From assembly GCA_020061465.1 (NCBI GenBank), contig JAGUYG010000040.1, positions 1-64,000 on the forward strand: DNA of 64,000 bases, given 5' to 3'. The translations under genes were made by a program, and so were the position numbers. Source of the stretch: Ignavibacteriales bacterium. GTDB taxonomy: Bacteria; Bacteroidota; Ignavibacteria; Ignavibacteriales; Ignavibacteriaceae. Below the pieces are notes generated by a model, which was given only the letters and a program-made list of their open reading frames with translations, was not told the DNA's origin and did no database searches. Shown here in pieces: positions 46,221 to 54,848 of the stretch (within the stretch, counting starts at the first letter, position 1; every line of letters starts with the position of its first letter).

Positions 46221-48419
46221 TCATATTTTTAAGTTTATACCAATAACTGGAATTAATGGGAACACGGTCATCTGCCTCTTTGATGTATAGTCAAGATTAT
46301 AAATCCAATGAACTACATTATTGTTATTTAATACATTCAAAATTTCAATATAAAGTTCCAGTGGAAGATAGTTTAAATAGAACAATCTTGTTAAGCGGAC
46401 ATCAAGTCTGCTGTAAGAAGGATAACGCGCCGAATTTTGGCTGCCAAGTAAAGGGAAGAATTTCTCTGCACCTTTATCAAAATAACTGCCTAAAACCGGT
46501 ATGTAAGGTGTCCCAGTGCCAAATCTGTATTTTGCTCCTACCGACCAGACATCTGAAAATTTATAATTAAACACTGCACTTATAAGGTGAGTTCTATCAA
46601 AACTGAATAATTCTTCGCTGCGGATTAAACCTTCTTTTCTTTTAGCAATAGAGTAAGAATATGATATCCACCCTCCAATGTTTTCATTCGGTTTTATCTG
46701 CAAATAAATTTCCGCACCTCTTGCATAACCGAATCCTTCACTTGATAAATTTTGAGTTTCATTATCATAAGAGCCTAAATCATAAAAATTTTTTTTGTAC
46801 AATTCAAGATTTACAATCAGTTCATCTGATAACTGGTGCTTTATACCAAAACCAATACTTTCAGCTTTTTTGAAGTCAAGCGAAGGATTAGCAGCTGATT
46901 CATAAGCTAACGGTGACTGATAATACCAACCATAGTTAAAAGAAAGGCTCATATGTTCGTTCCAGTCGTAAGCGAAATTGAATCTTGGGGACAAAACGCC
47001 TTTCTTAATTTTATCAAGATAGTCGAACCGAAGCCCTGCGTTAAATGAAAGCTGATCTGTAAGTTTAACTTTGTCTTCACCATAAACAGAATAAAGAACA
47101 TCTTTCCCTGAAGATTTAATTTGATAATCTTCAAGTGTGTAAAAATTTATCTCGCCAGGAAGTCTTACAGAAGCTTTATCATCTTTAACTATTAACCATC
47201 CGCCTATATGTATTTCGTGGCTATTAAATAGGAAAGACAAATCATTCTTCAATCCATATTCTTTAATATTATAATTTTCAAAAGAGTTCAAGGGATAAGT
47301 AGATTCTTTATCTGCTCTTGAATAATATATATTTAGCTCATTTACAGAATTGTCGGATAAAATAAGATTTAAACTTGTGCCAAAGGATTGATTGTATCCA
47401 TCTGAATTCATTGCTCCGCTAAAATGGTCATAGTTAAAAACTCCATAAAGATTTTCAAAAGAATTGAGCCCGGTTATAGTCAATTTCCCAAGGTTCGAAA
47501 GATTGAAATCAAGCTTTCCGTAGAAATCATAGAAGTAGGGAACAGCGGCTGATTCACCTTTTAAATCGGGTAATAAATTATATACTACATCAAAGTAACT
47601 TCTTCTTGCAGAAATAAATCCAGATCCGTTCAAACCATTTAATGGAAATTCTATTATCCCATTTAAATCTGTTAAGCTTAGATTAACTTCTCCGTTAAAC
47701 TGATTTACACTTGCAGTTTTATTATTAATTGCTAAAACCGAAGATAATCTATCTCCGTATCTTGCCGGAAATCCTCCGGCATAAAATTTAACATCTTCAA
47801 CGAGGCGAGAATTAAAAATGCTGAATAAACCTCCGCCCATAAACTCAAAGTGATAAGGATTTGCAATAGTTGCACCATCAAAAAGGATTAGATTTTCAGA
47901 AGCGTTTCCACCGCGCACATAAAGTTTGGAGTCATCACTTCCACTTGAAACCCCGGGAAGTGTTTGCAATGTCCAGAATATATCTTGGGCAGAACCGGGA
48001 GAATGCTTAATCATATTCCGGTTTAACTTAGCTGTCAAGCCGGTTGCATCATATTTTTCTGGTTTGGGTGTTATAACAACGGATTGAAGGTATATAACTT
48101 TTTCAGTTAATGATGTGTCAATTGAGATTACTTTATTTACCCTTGCATTTAAGTTCTCTATAATCAATTCTTCATACCCAATCATTGATATGCGAAGACT
48201 ATAAATACCTTCCGGAATTTTAATTGAAAAATTTCCTTTTAAATCAGTGGCAGCACCATAGCTTGTATTTATGACCAAAATATTTACTCCAGCAAGTGGT
48301 TGGTTATTAGTATAATCTTTTACAGTGCCCCTGATGATTGCTTTATCGAACTGGTTTTGAGCAAGAACAAAATTTCCAACAAAAAAAAAGAAAATTATTT
48401 TTAACATAATCTGTTTCAT
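46221..48419 (-). CDS. TonB-dependent outer-membrane receptor
   Basis: I place the start at the ATG 48419, with AAGGA upstream. The 732-residue protein has a signal sequence (LKIIFFFFVGNFVLAQ), a CarboxypepD_reg-like domain (residues 27-110), a plug with SPGSAQDIFWTLQTLPGVS near residue 138, and a beta-barrel that ends in a typical strand (IPVIGINLKI). Context suggests import of a metal complex (copper or iron). No specific ligand residues are visible. Confidence 0.9.
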   Translation of the reverse strand: MKQIMLKIIFFFFVGNFVLAQNQFDKAIIRGTVKDYTNNQPLAGVNILVINTSYGAATDLKGNFSIKIPEGIYSLRISMIGYEELIIENLNARVNKVISIDTSLTEKVIYLQSVVITPKPEKYDATGLTAKLNRNMIKHSPGSAQDIFWTLQTLPGVSSGSDDSKLYVRGGNASENLILFDGATIANPYHFEFMGGGLFSIFNSRLVEDVKFYAGGFPARYGDRLSSVLAINNKTASVNQFNGEVNLSLTDLNGIIEFPLNGLNGSGFISARRSYFDVVYNLLPDLKGESAAVPYFYDFYGKLDFNLSNLGKLTITGLNSFENLYGVFNYDHFSGAMNSDGYNQSFGTSLNLILSDNSVNELNIYYSRADKESTYPLNSFENYNIKEYGLKNDLSFLFNSHEIHIGGWLIVKDDKASVRLPGEINFYTLEDYQIKSSGKDVLYSVYGEDKVKLTDQLSFNAGLRFDYLDKIKKGVLSPRFNFAYDWNEHMSLSFNYGWYYQSPLAYESAANPSLDFKKAESIGFGIKHQLSDELIVNLELYKKNFYDLGSYDNETQNLSSEGFGYARGAEIYLQIKPNENIGGWISYSYSIAKRKEGLIRSEELFSFDRTHLISAVFNYKFSDVWSVGAKYRFGTGTPYIPVLGSYFDKGAEKFFPLLGSQNSARYPSYSRLDVRLTRLFYLNYLPLELYIEILNVLNNNNVVHWIYNLDYTSKRQMTVFPLIPVIGINLKI

Positions 48420-48496
48420 CTTCAATCCTTGCTCATTTAATCTTCACTTGCCTTTGTAATCTATTTTTTGTTTTGAAGATGTCCTTAATTTCTATT

Positions 48497-48541
48497 TTAA
48501 GCATCCCTTCGGGACACTCCGTATACCGGGTCAGATACCAT
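48497..48541 (-). pseudogene. Remnant of a YHS gene, C to Y, cut by a repeat
   Basis: A GAGGATAAAA ribosome site and an ATG at 48541 lead into MVSDPVYGVSRRDA and then a stop. The first nine residues match the start of a YHS domain (compare MIKMDRDPVCGM and VRDPVCGM), with tyrosine in place of the metal-binding cysteine. The frame then runs into the palindrome CCCGAAGGGA, also found between narG and narH. A decayed YHS gene interrupted by a repeat is likely. Confidence 0.55.
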
Positions 48542-48621
48542 TTTTATCCTCGTTTTTTAATCAACTTTTTTTCGCAAACGCTCGGAAACAATAATTTTTT
48601 CTATATACTCTGATACTTTCA

Positions 48622-49116
48622 TTAAAATGAATTAAGCGGGATGCTCAATGAAAACATCGCTGTGTTAGTCGACGCATCGTAGCGCAACGAAATATTCTGA
48701 TTGTATCGTTCAGCCGAATACCCCGCATCAAATGCGCTAATGATCTTTACTACTATGTATCCCACCAGCAAATAATAAAACTGGATCCGTTCTGCTGTAG
48801 TCCATGAAGGGCGGTAATCTGAGCCATAATAATTTGAATAATTATGCATTCCCCATGACCAGCTATTGCGTCCGAGCAAAACGGCTGCCGGTACAAAAAG
48901 GATAAGTTCTGCAGTTGTGTAGATAATTCCACGTTCCCAATTGCCAATATAAAAATTTCCTAAATCAACAGGCAGCGGTTGAATCGAAAGCAGCGCAGCA
49001 GTTGTAGGGTCTTTTCTATTAGCATTGTCAACTCTACCTCTGCCGTGATGTTGAGCGAACCCATTGCTTGATGCTAGAACAATCAATAGCACTACAAAAA
49101 AAACAATTCGTTTCAT
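48622..49116 (-). CDS. Small exported membrane protein, copy B
   Basis: The 164-residue paralogue of the protein at 39288-39773. It shares the signal sequence, the His-rich start (HHGRGR), the core LLSIQPLPVDLGNFYIGNWERGIIYT near residue 44, and the end of FDAGYSAERYNQNISLRYD. Having two copies in the two transcriptional units supports module duplication. The family is unrecognised beyond a DUF5683-like core. The ribosome site is GAGGTTACA. Confidence 0.7.
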   Translation of the reverse strand: MKRIVFFVVLLIVLASSNGFAQHHGRGRVDNANRKDPTTAALLSIQPLPVDLGNFYIGNWERGIIYTTAELILFVPAAVLLGRNSWSWGMHNYSNYYGSDYRPSWTTAERIQFYYLLVGYIVVKIISAFDAGYSAERYNQNISLRYDASTNTAMFSLSIPLNSF

Positions 49117-49167
49117 TGTAACCTCATTGGATATAGAGTTTCGTACTTAGTTAGTATGTTCTTAAAA

Positions 49168-49782
49168 TTATCTGAACATAAAGAGCATTATTATTGCCAT
49201 TACACCGGCGCTGATTAAGACGACAGGAGATATGCCATATCCTGTCATATTATCACCATTTTCTGAATGTTGATCCACTTGACTTAATAGTTGAATGGTT
49301 TGGTCAACTTCGGTTGGTGGATCTATCGTAACATTTCCAACTCTTTCTAAAACAAAAATAAATTTATAAGCGCCCGTGTTTTTGATTGATGGACGAAAAA
49401 TATACGTCCCATTATTAATTCCGTCCGGTAAAAATTTCAATTCTTTCATCTTCCCGTGATCGGAATGTGAGTCTTGTCCCCGACTATTATCCGTAGTTAC
49501 AATCAATGAAATTGATGCATCGGAGATAATTAATTTTTCGCGAACATCATAAAGAGTAACTTTATAAGCCAGTTCATCGCTTAAAGTATATGGCGGAAAT
49601 TCAGCAGTAATTTTTATCCCATTAACAACAGATTCCTTTACGATTGTTTGACCGTTCATAGAAGAACCATGTGAATCTCCATGCGTATCGCCGCCCCCGG
49701 TGTGCCCCATTCCTCCCATACCGAGCATCATGCAGCCGCTGAGAAAAAGTGGCGTTAGAAGAGTTAAATAAATTTTGTTCAT
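49168..49782 (-). CDS. His/Met-rich lipoprotein with C-terminal helix
   Basis: I place the start at 49782 (MNKIYLT). The product of about 204 residues has a clear lipobox LFLSGC near residue 14, followed by a Met/Gly/His-rich stretch (MMLGMGGMGHTGGGDTHGDSHG). A beta-rich domain comes next (residues 55-160), with ISLIVTTDNSRGQDSHSDHG, and then a C-terminal membrane helix (ISPVVLISAGVMAIIMLFMF). A copper-binding surface lipoprotein is plausible from the composition. The beta domain could be Ig-like (CopC or FixH style). Confidence 0.7.
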   Translation of the reverse strand: MNKIYLTLLTPLFLSGCMMLGMGGMGHTGGGDTHGDSHGSSMNGQTIVKESVVNGIKITAEFPPYTLSDELAYKVTLYDVREKLIISDASISLIVTTDNSRGQDSHSDHGKMKELKFLPDGINNGTYIFRPSIKNTGAYKFIFVLERVGNVTIDPPTEVDQTIQLLSQVDQHSENGDNMTGYGISPVVLISAGVMAIIMLFMFR

Positions 49783-49827
49783 AGCGTCTCCATTATTTAG
49801 TTTTTTAAACAATTATTGATGATGAGA

Positions 49828-49938
49828 TTTGTGTTCTGATTCATTAGTCGAATTCTTAATCATATCGTGTTTCATCTTACTACTTTCACCGTTCATCATC
49901 TTCATCATCATTTCGATCTTCATATTGCTATCTAATGA
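49828..49938 (-). pseudogene. Met/His-rich short frame, probable gene fragment
   Basis: A 36-codon frame starts at the ATG at 49938, MKIEMMMKMMNGESSKMKHD, and ends ...HKSHHQ. No ribosome site precedes the ATG, and an in-frame stop lies about ten codons further upstream, with CIDKISLDSN just before the ATG. The composition is that of the Met/His-rich proteins of this region. It may be the tail of a lost gene or a very short peptide. Confidence 0.35.
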
Positions 49939-50019
49939 AATCTTATCTATACATTTTTCTCAACACAAACTCGGTTTAATGTAAGCGTAATCTTTTCCGG
50001 GTAATACCTCAAAGAAAGC

Positions 50020-50973
50020 TTATTTATTTAAAGAACTACCCAAATACATATTTAAGGGCGAAGCACTTTCAAAAAAACCGGGATTCTGATTTATTAATTT
50101 TTCTGCAATCGAAAAGGCTTCGCCTGATTTCGATTTCTCACCCATTATCTTGTACAAGATGCCAAGCAAAAAATAGGCATCTGCATCCCCAGGATTTTTT
50201 TCTATTTCAGTCATCACAGATTTTACAGCATCTTTATATTTCCCTTCGAGGTATTCCTGCTGTGCTTTGATAAGATTTAATTGGGGCAAATCTGGTAAAA
50301 GTATTTCAAGCTGCTTAATATAACGCCGGGAATCTGTAAGCTTATTTTGATTTTGATATAAAATGACTAAACCTTTTCTTGCTTCTATTAAATCAGGACC
50401 TACAACTAAAGCTTTCTTAAAATAGATTTCAGCTTCATCAGTAAGCTCATTTTGAAGATAGAACATTCCGAGTGCCTCAAGTATCTTTCCGTTTCGTGGT
50501 TCTATCTCAGATGCTTTATTCAAACTAATTACTGCATTATATAATTCTCCGGCTGTGCCGTAAACCATCCCGAGACTAAAAAGTGCAGATGCATTATCGG
50601 GTTGAATGGTTATTGCTTTATTCAGAAAATCTTTAGCTTTGTCAAAATCCTTTTGAACTGAATAGATTACCCCAAGGATTATTAAAGCATCTACATTATT
50701 TTTATCTATGCTAAGAATTCTTTCATTATAAAATTTTATAGAAGGGATATTTTGCTGCGCCATAGCAATTTGGGACAGATATGTTAAAGCTTTGATGTCT
50801 TCAGGGAATCGTTCAAGGTAATCTATAAACACTTTTTTGGCTTCATTAAAATTGTTTTCCTGAAAGTAAGCTTCGCCTTGTTTAAATAAAGCTTCGGCTT
50901 TTTTATCACTTTGTGAATACATTCCTACTGAAAAGAAGGAAAGTATAACAAGAAATATATATTTGTTTTTCAT
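50020..50973 (-). CDS. Exported TPR protein, copy B
   Basis: I place the start at 50973 (MKNKYIFL), which has AAAGGT upstream; a longer frame begins at 51009. The protein of about 317 residues has a signal sequence and about seven tetratricopeptide repeats. It is the paralogue of the protein at 35846-36802 and has the same [12 protein letters not shown] segment near residue 71. It directly follows the intact Met-rich protein gene, as copy A follows the broken one. A scaffold role in the periplasm is inferred. Confidence 0.85.
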   Translation of the reverse strand: MKNKYIFLVILSFFSVGMYSQSDKKAEALFKQGEAYFQENNFNEAKKVFIDYLERFPEDIKALTYLSQIAMAQQNIPSIKFYNERILSIDKNNVDALIILGVIYSVQKDFDKAKDFLNKAITIQPDNASALFSLGMVYGTAGELYNAVISLNKASEIEPRNGKILEALGMFYLQNELTDEAEIYFKKALVVGPDLIEARKGLVILYQNQNKLTDSRRYIKQLEILLPDLPQLNLIKAQQEYLEGKYKDAVKSVMTEIEKNPGDADAYFLLGILYKIMGEKSKSGEAFSIAEKLINQNPGFFESASPLNMYLGSSLNK

Positions 50974-50986
50974 TTTTTTACCTTTC

Positions 50987-51439
50987 TTACATGAGATTTT
51001 GAGCTTCATCCATATTATCCATCATATCTTCGAAATTATCTATTATCTCATCCATATTCTCTATCAAGTCTTCCATCATGTTTCTGAACTCACCGTTATT
51101 CATTAGTCCTTTATCATCCATCATATTTTTCATTTGCTGGGTCATATTTTTCATATCACCAGACATCTGGCTCATATATTTCATCAAGGGCATCATATTT
51201 TCGTGCTTCATACCTTGCATTTTCTGATGCGTTCCCATATCCTGATGTTGCTGCATCATGTCATCCATGCGCTTTGATATATCATTCATTCTGTTTATCA
51301 CATTCTGCATTTGATTCATTTGCATATTCATTTGTCCTTGCTTTTGTGTTCCGTGATCATGCTGCGCAATGAGATTTGATTGAAATACAAAAAAAATTAT
51401 TCCTGCCAATAGTAATTGGGCCATTCTCAGCGGTTTCAT
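50987..51439 (-). CDS. Met-rich exported protein
   Basis: The 150-residue protein has a signal sequence ending IAQHDHG. The mature part is very rich in methionine, glutamine, aspartate and asparagine, as an almost continuous coiled-coil-like helix ([19 protein letters not shown] and similar). Methionine-rich chains bind copper(I) and silver(I) in the periplasm. The broken copy is at 35613-35831. It has no recognisable family name. The function as a copper buffer is inferred from composition. Confidence 0.8.
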   Translation of the reverse strand: MKPLRMAQLLLAGIIFFVFQSNLIAQHDHGTQKQGQMNMQMNQMQNVINRMNDISKRMDDMMQQHQDMGTHQKMQGMKHENMMPLMKYMSQMSGDMKNMTQQMKNMMDDKGLMNNGEFRNMMEDLIENMDEIIDNFEDMMDNMDEAQNLM

Positions 51440-51468
51440 ATTTTATTCCTTATTTACTTTTTGATGAT

Positions 51469-51499
51469 ACCAACCGACACGATAAGCGTGACGGTTGGT
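51469..51499. repeat. Hairpin repeat ACCAACCGACACG (copy 1)
   Basis: ACCAACCGACACG (51469-51481) and CGTGACGGTTGGT (51487-51499) form a 13-bp stem with one mismatch and a 5-base loop. A degenerate copy lies at 53720-53750, on the other side of the nine-haem cytochrome gene. It may be a terminator-like or mobile hairpin. Confidence 0.75.
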
Positions 51500-51557
51500 T
51501 ATTGATTTATTTTCTTATTACATCATTCGTCATTATTTACTATTAGGATATTTGTCG

Positions 51558-53690
51558 TTATTTCAAGAGGACTATTTTCTTTGTCTCTCTGAATGCTTGT
51601 TTTCCATCACCAGCAGTTGCTTCCATGGAATAGAAGTAAACACCTGAGGCAATACTTCTTCCAATGGAGTTAGTGTCGAAAGTTATTTCATAATTCCCAG
51701 TTTGTTTAACTTCATTTATCAATTCAGCAACAATTTGTCCATTACTATCATAAACTATAATTCTAACTTTATTTTCGTAAGGTATTGAATATTTAATTGT
51801 CGTTGAAGGGTTAAACGGATTGGGATAATTCTGTAAAAGGACATAATTCTTTGGAAGAGTTCCTGATTCTTCATCTGCGGAACTTACTCCTTTAACCGCC
51901 TGAATAGACTTAACCAGTACATCAATTATGAACATTGCGTTGTGCATTCCTTCGCTTCCATCATTATTAACCAATTGGTAGTTCCAGTATGCTTTTTTAA
52001 TGGTTAGGTCATTTAGATCACGTATTAATTCCCAGGAGATAGAATCTATTCCAACTGGAGGCAAGACAATTCTTAAATTTCTTTCAAGCCCTTCTATTTC
52101 TTCAGGAATGCTGCCTTTTGTTCCGTTATTATCGTAATCTTCTGTAGCAATAAAATCATCCCAACTGGTTATACTTCCATGACAGTTAGCACAAGCTGTG
52201 GTATGATAATAATTATTTTCCTCGTTGTGCAGTATCCACGTATGATCACCGACATTGTCACGGTTAACATTCCCTGTATCCGGCGTTGCTACCATATGGC
52301 AATCAACGCACGCATTGGTTACTGCGAATTTATGTGGACCCGACAAAAAAGGTGAATCAAATTCTGCCGCATTTTGTCCTAAGAAAACATCTGTCTGAGG
52401 TGATTCGTGAGGTCCCCAAAATGCAGAAGTAACATTTGTCTGAACATAACTTACATTATCTCTTCTGGACTTATGGCAATTCATACATAATTGCCCTTTG
52501 CCTCCCTCAGTATAGCGATAACCATTTCCCAATGTATCAGACCCAACAGGAGTAAATCTTAAAGAATATTCGTTTGTGTTGCCATGAGGATCATGGCAAA
52601 CTGCACAGGAGATCATCTTCCGATTTGCTTGTATCATCCCAGTCGTATTTGTAGTCTGCCCTTTGGTAAAATTAACAAAGCCTTGTCCGTCATGACATCT
52701 GATACAATTATTCAAGTTATTTGTTTGAGATTCGGAACCTTGTGCAAATGAATTTGACCAAACAAGATTTGAGTGCAGTGAATTCTCCCACTGAGCAACT
52801 TTGTTTTGCCTCGAGGGATTGTCATGACATTGAGCACAATTCCCTGCGTCAATGGAAATTTGAATCATCTCAGTATTTCCACCATTAAATGCATGCTCAC
52901 TTCCAGGTCCATGGCAGCTTTCGCACCCAATGGTTGCAAGATTAACTAAGGCGGGATAATCTGCTTTGAGCGAATCCCATTTACCCGGACTCGGTGGTCC
53001 CTGCCATGCCCAACCCAACGATTTAGCCATATCATCAAAACCGCCGTTGCTCGCTACAATGTACTTATCAGTTCCGATAGTGTGGCAGTTAAAACATGAA
53101 GTTCCGTAATAAGAGGGACCTTGGGTAATCATTGTCTTAAACATCTGAGCATGACCGGAAACCTGCCAGCGATCAAATATTTCAGAAAATTCCGGGGATG
53201 ACTGATGACAAGTCATACATTTCGGGAACTGACCTGATATACCCTCGAAATTTCCAACACCTATAAAATCCGCAGCGTAAATTGTCTTAGTTGTGTCGTC
53301 CGTACCGCTTGATGTTGTAATTGTTAGCTTGATTATATATGAACCTTTTACCTCGGGTCTGAATTGCACCCATGTTGGATTAATAATTTCGAGAGTAATA
53401 TTTGAACCAGTCGGTTGGGATAACAATTCGTATACGGTTGAATTTATTGGTTCACTATTGCCAATATTTCTCGCAGATAAATAAACATAAGTTTCATTAG
53501 GAACAGTATTCAATCCGGTAGAAACCGAATTAGTATTTATTCCTAATGTTTGAAGTTTGTAAGGAGAAATAGCTTCTGTAATTATATTTGCTTTTTGTGC
53601 GAATACAGAAATAATTCCGGCAATCAGAAAGATTATTATAACTAAGGAGCTTTTGTTGATTCCCCACATGGAAAAAGCAATTTTATTCAT
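51558..53690 (-). CDS. Secreted nine-haem cytochrome c with type IX sorting domain
   Basis: The 710-residue protein has a signal sequence and nine CxxCH haem motifs: CMTCH, CFNCH, CESCH, CAQCH, CIRCH, CAVCH, CMNCH, CVDCH and CANCH, between about residues 155 and 510. Spacing and context resemble cytochrome c554/NrfA-like scaffolds. It ends in a C-terminal sorting domain starting NYPNPFNPS and ending KKIVLLK. It is therefore expected at the cell surface and could transfer electrons outside the cell. Flanking hairpin repeats suggest it is a movable cassette. Confidence 0.93.
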   Translation of the reverse strand: MNKIAFSMWGINKSSLVIIIFLIAGIISVFAQKANIITEAISPYKLQTLGINTNSVSTGLNTVPNETYVYLSARNIGNSEPINSTVYELLSQPTGSNITLEIINPTWVQFRPEVKGSYIIKLTITTSSGTDDTTKTIYAADFIGVGNFEGISGQFPKCMTCHQSSPEFSEIFDRWQVSGHAQMFKTMITQGPSYYGTSCFNCHTIGTDKYIVASNGGFDDMAKSLGWAWQGPPSPGKWDSLKADYPALVNLATIGCESCHGPGSEHAFNGGNTEMIQISIDAGNCAQCHDNPSRQNKVAQWENSLHSNLVWSNSFAQGSESQTNNLNNCIRCHDGQGFVNFTKGQTTNTTGMIQANRKMISCAVCHDPHGNTNEYSLRFTPVGSDTLGNGYRYTEGGKGQLCMNCHKSRRDNVSYVQTNVTSAFWGPHESPQTDVFLGQNAAEFDSPFLSGPHKFAVTNACVDCHMVATPDTGNVNRDNVGDHTWILHNEENNYYHTTACANCHGSITSWDDFIATEDYDNNGTKGSIPEEIEGLERNLRIVLPPVGIDSISWELIRDLNDLTIKKAYWNYQLVNNDGSEGMHNAMFIIDVLVKSIQAVKGVSSADEESGTLPKNYVLLQNYPNPFNPSTTIKYSIPYENKVRIIVYDSNGQIVAELINEVKQTGNYEITFDTNSIGRSIASGVYFYSMEATAGDGKQAFRETKKIVLLK

Positions 53691-53719
53691 AACAAACTCC
53701 GTATTTATTTTTTAATGAT

Positions 53720-53750
53720 ACCAACCGACGCAATAAACGTGACGGCTGGT
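53720..53750. repeat. Hairpin repeat ACCAACCGACGC (copy 2)
   Basis: A degenerate second copy of the hairpin at 51469-51499 (ACCAACCGACGC... GGCTGGT) upstream of the cytochrome gene. The sequence on both sides of the stem is also alike in the two copies. Confidence 0.6.
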
Positions 53751-53766
53751 TAATGATTTAATTAAG

Positions 53767-53797
53767 GCAGGCGTAATCTTTTCGGATTGCGCCCTGC
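53767..53797. repeat. Hairpin GCAGGCGTAATC
   Basis: GCAGGCGTAATC (53767-53778) pairs with GATTGCGCCCTGC (53785-53797), with a mismatch or bulge, around a short loop. The core GCGTAATCTTTTC also occurs near 49985. It is a small dispersed palindromic repeat in the gap before the cytochrome gene. Confidence 0.5.
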
Positions 53798-53818
53798 AAA
53801 AATTTTGTAGACACCGCA

Positions 53819-54622
53819 CTATTTCTTTTTCTCCATTCCCGTCTCAAGAATAATGGGAATACTATTGACGCCTACTGGCACAAAATAGAAAGACGCATTT
53901 CCACTTTTTGCTAATTCCTTCTGAATATCAAGCGCACGATACTGGAGATAAGTTGGAGTAAGTGTGCTGTCAATTATCCTTTGAGCAGTCTGCTGACCTT
54001 GTGCCTCGATAATCTTGATTGTGGCATCTTTCTCGGCAATCTTTAGCTCGAATTCCTTCTGCAACAGTTTCTGTTCAGTTGCCAGTTTTAGATCTGCAGC
54101 TTGTTTAACTCGCTCAGGATATTCTACATGCTTAATCTCTACGGCATCCAGTTCAAGATGCTTGTTCACAAGGTTCTCTTTGAGCTGAGCTAATATGGTA
54201 TTTTGAATCTCGAGACTCTTCTTGGGGATATCCGTGTATCTGTACTGAGAAAATACTGCTCTTGAGATAGAGCGAAATTGCTGCTGCACAACTTCCGCGT
54301 AATACTCTTGACCAATCTCAGTATGCAATAAATACAACTCACGGGGATTAGGTCGTAGCCGAAGTGCAACCTCTACATCCATATGAAGATCGTCCAGTGA
54401 AAGAATGTCCACCTTCTCGCTCTGTGTTTTCCAGCGGACGTCATATAAGATGACACTGTTCCATACCCATTCCCATTTGAACTCATTACCGTAAACCGTG
54501 GTATCAACTCCACTATAAGTTCCCCAATGGAGTCCCCCATAACCACCCGGGATTGTTGTTCCACAGCCTACCAGCAAAACCACTGCAAGCAAGCTAATGA
54601 TAATCACGTATTGCGTTTTCAT
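53819..54622 (-). CDS. SPFH-domain lipoprotein
   Basis: The 267-residue protein has a lipobox (VVLLVGC, residues 14-20) and an SPFH/prohibitin domain. Hallmarks are LHMDVEVALRLRPNPRELYLLHTEIG, the helix QQFRSISRAVFSQYRYTDI and a long helical arm ending in AEKDATIKIIEAQGQQTAQR. SPFH proteins oligomerise at membranes; a lipidated periplasmic version is less common. It is the first gene behind the third sigma-54-type promoter, which suggests that it is strongly induced. The nine-haem cytochrome follows. Confidence 0.8.
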   Translation of the reverse strand: MKTQYVIIISLLAVVLLVGCGTTIPGGYGGLHWGTYSGVDTTVYGNEFKWEWVWNSVILYDVRWKTQSEKVDILSLDDLHMDVEVALRLRPNPRELYLLHTEIGQEYYAEVVQQQFRSISRAVFSQYRYTDIPKKSLEIQNTILAQLKENLVNKHLELDAVEIKHVEYPERVKQAADLKLATEQKLLQKEFELKIAEKDATIKIIEAQGQQTAQRIIDSTLTPTYLQYRALDIQKELAKSGNASFYFVPVGVNSIPIILETGMEKKK

Positions 54623-54719
54623 AGTTTTTCTCCTCCGAGTTAAATTTGTCTTCTGCTCTGTTCTGCCTCTTGAGCAGTATTTTACAGAAGCTATTGGTGT
54701 TACTTTATTTTTTCAGAAA

Positions 54720-54735
54720 GAAAGTATAATGCCAG
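54720..54735 (-). promoter_or_regulatory. Sigma-54-type promoter 3
   Basis: CTGGCATTATACTTTC on the minus strand, the same variant as promoters 1 and 2. It is about 98 bp before the SPFH lipoprotein gene. Confidence 0.75.
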
Positions 54736-54795
54736 GATGAAACATTGTGAAAGGTCATTAAATTGCGGTTTGAATTGATGTTAAAGAATCTAGTG

Positions 54796-54831
54796 TTTTA
54801 AATAGTTTAATTTTTTTTAAAGTTCTTAAAA
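54796..54831. promoter_or_regulatory. Tandem upstream activator sites of promoter 3
   Basis: The distal site TTTTAAAGTTCTTAAAA (54815-54831) and proximal site TTTTAAATAGTTTAA (54796-54810) have centres about 90 and 70 bp upstream of the -24 GG, 20 bp apart. The geometry equals that of promoters 1 and 2. The pair lies just after the stop of the PD-(D/E)XK-like gene. Confidence 0.75.
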
Positions 54832-54848
54832 ATTGGAGATGGAGTATT

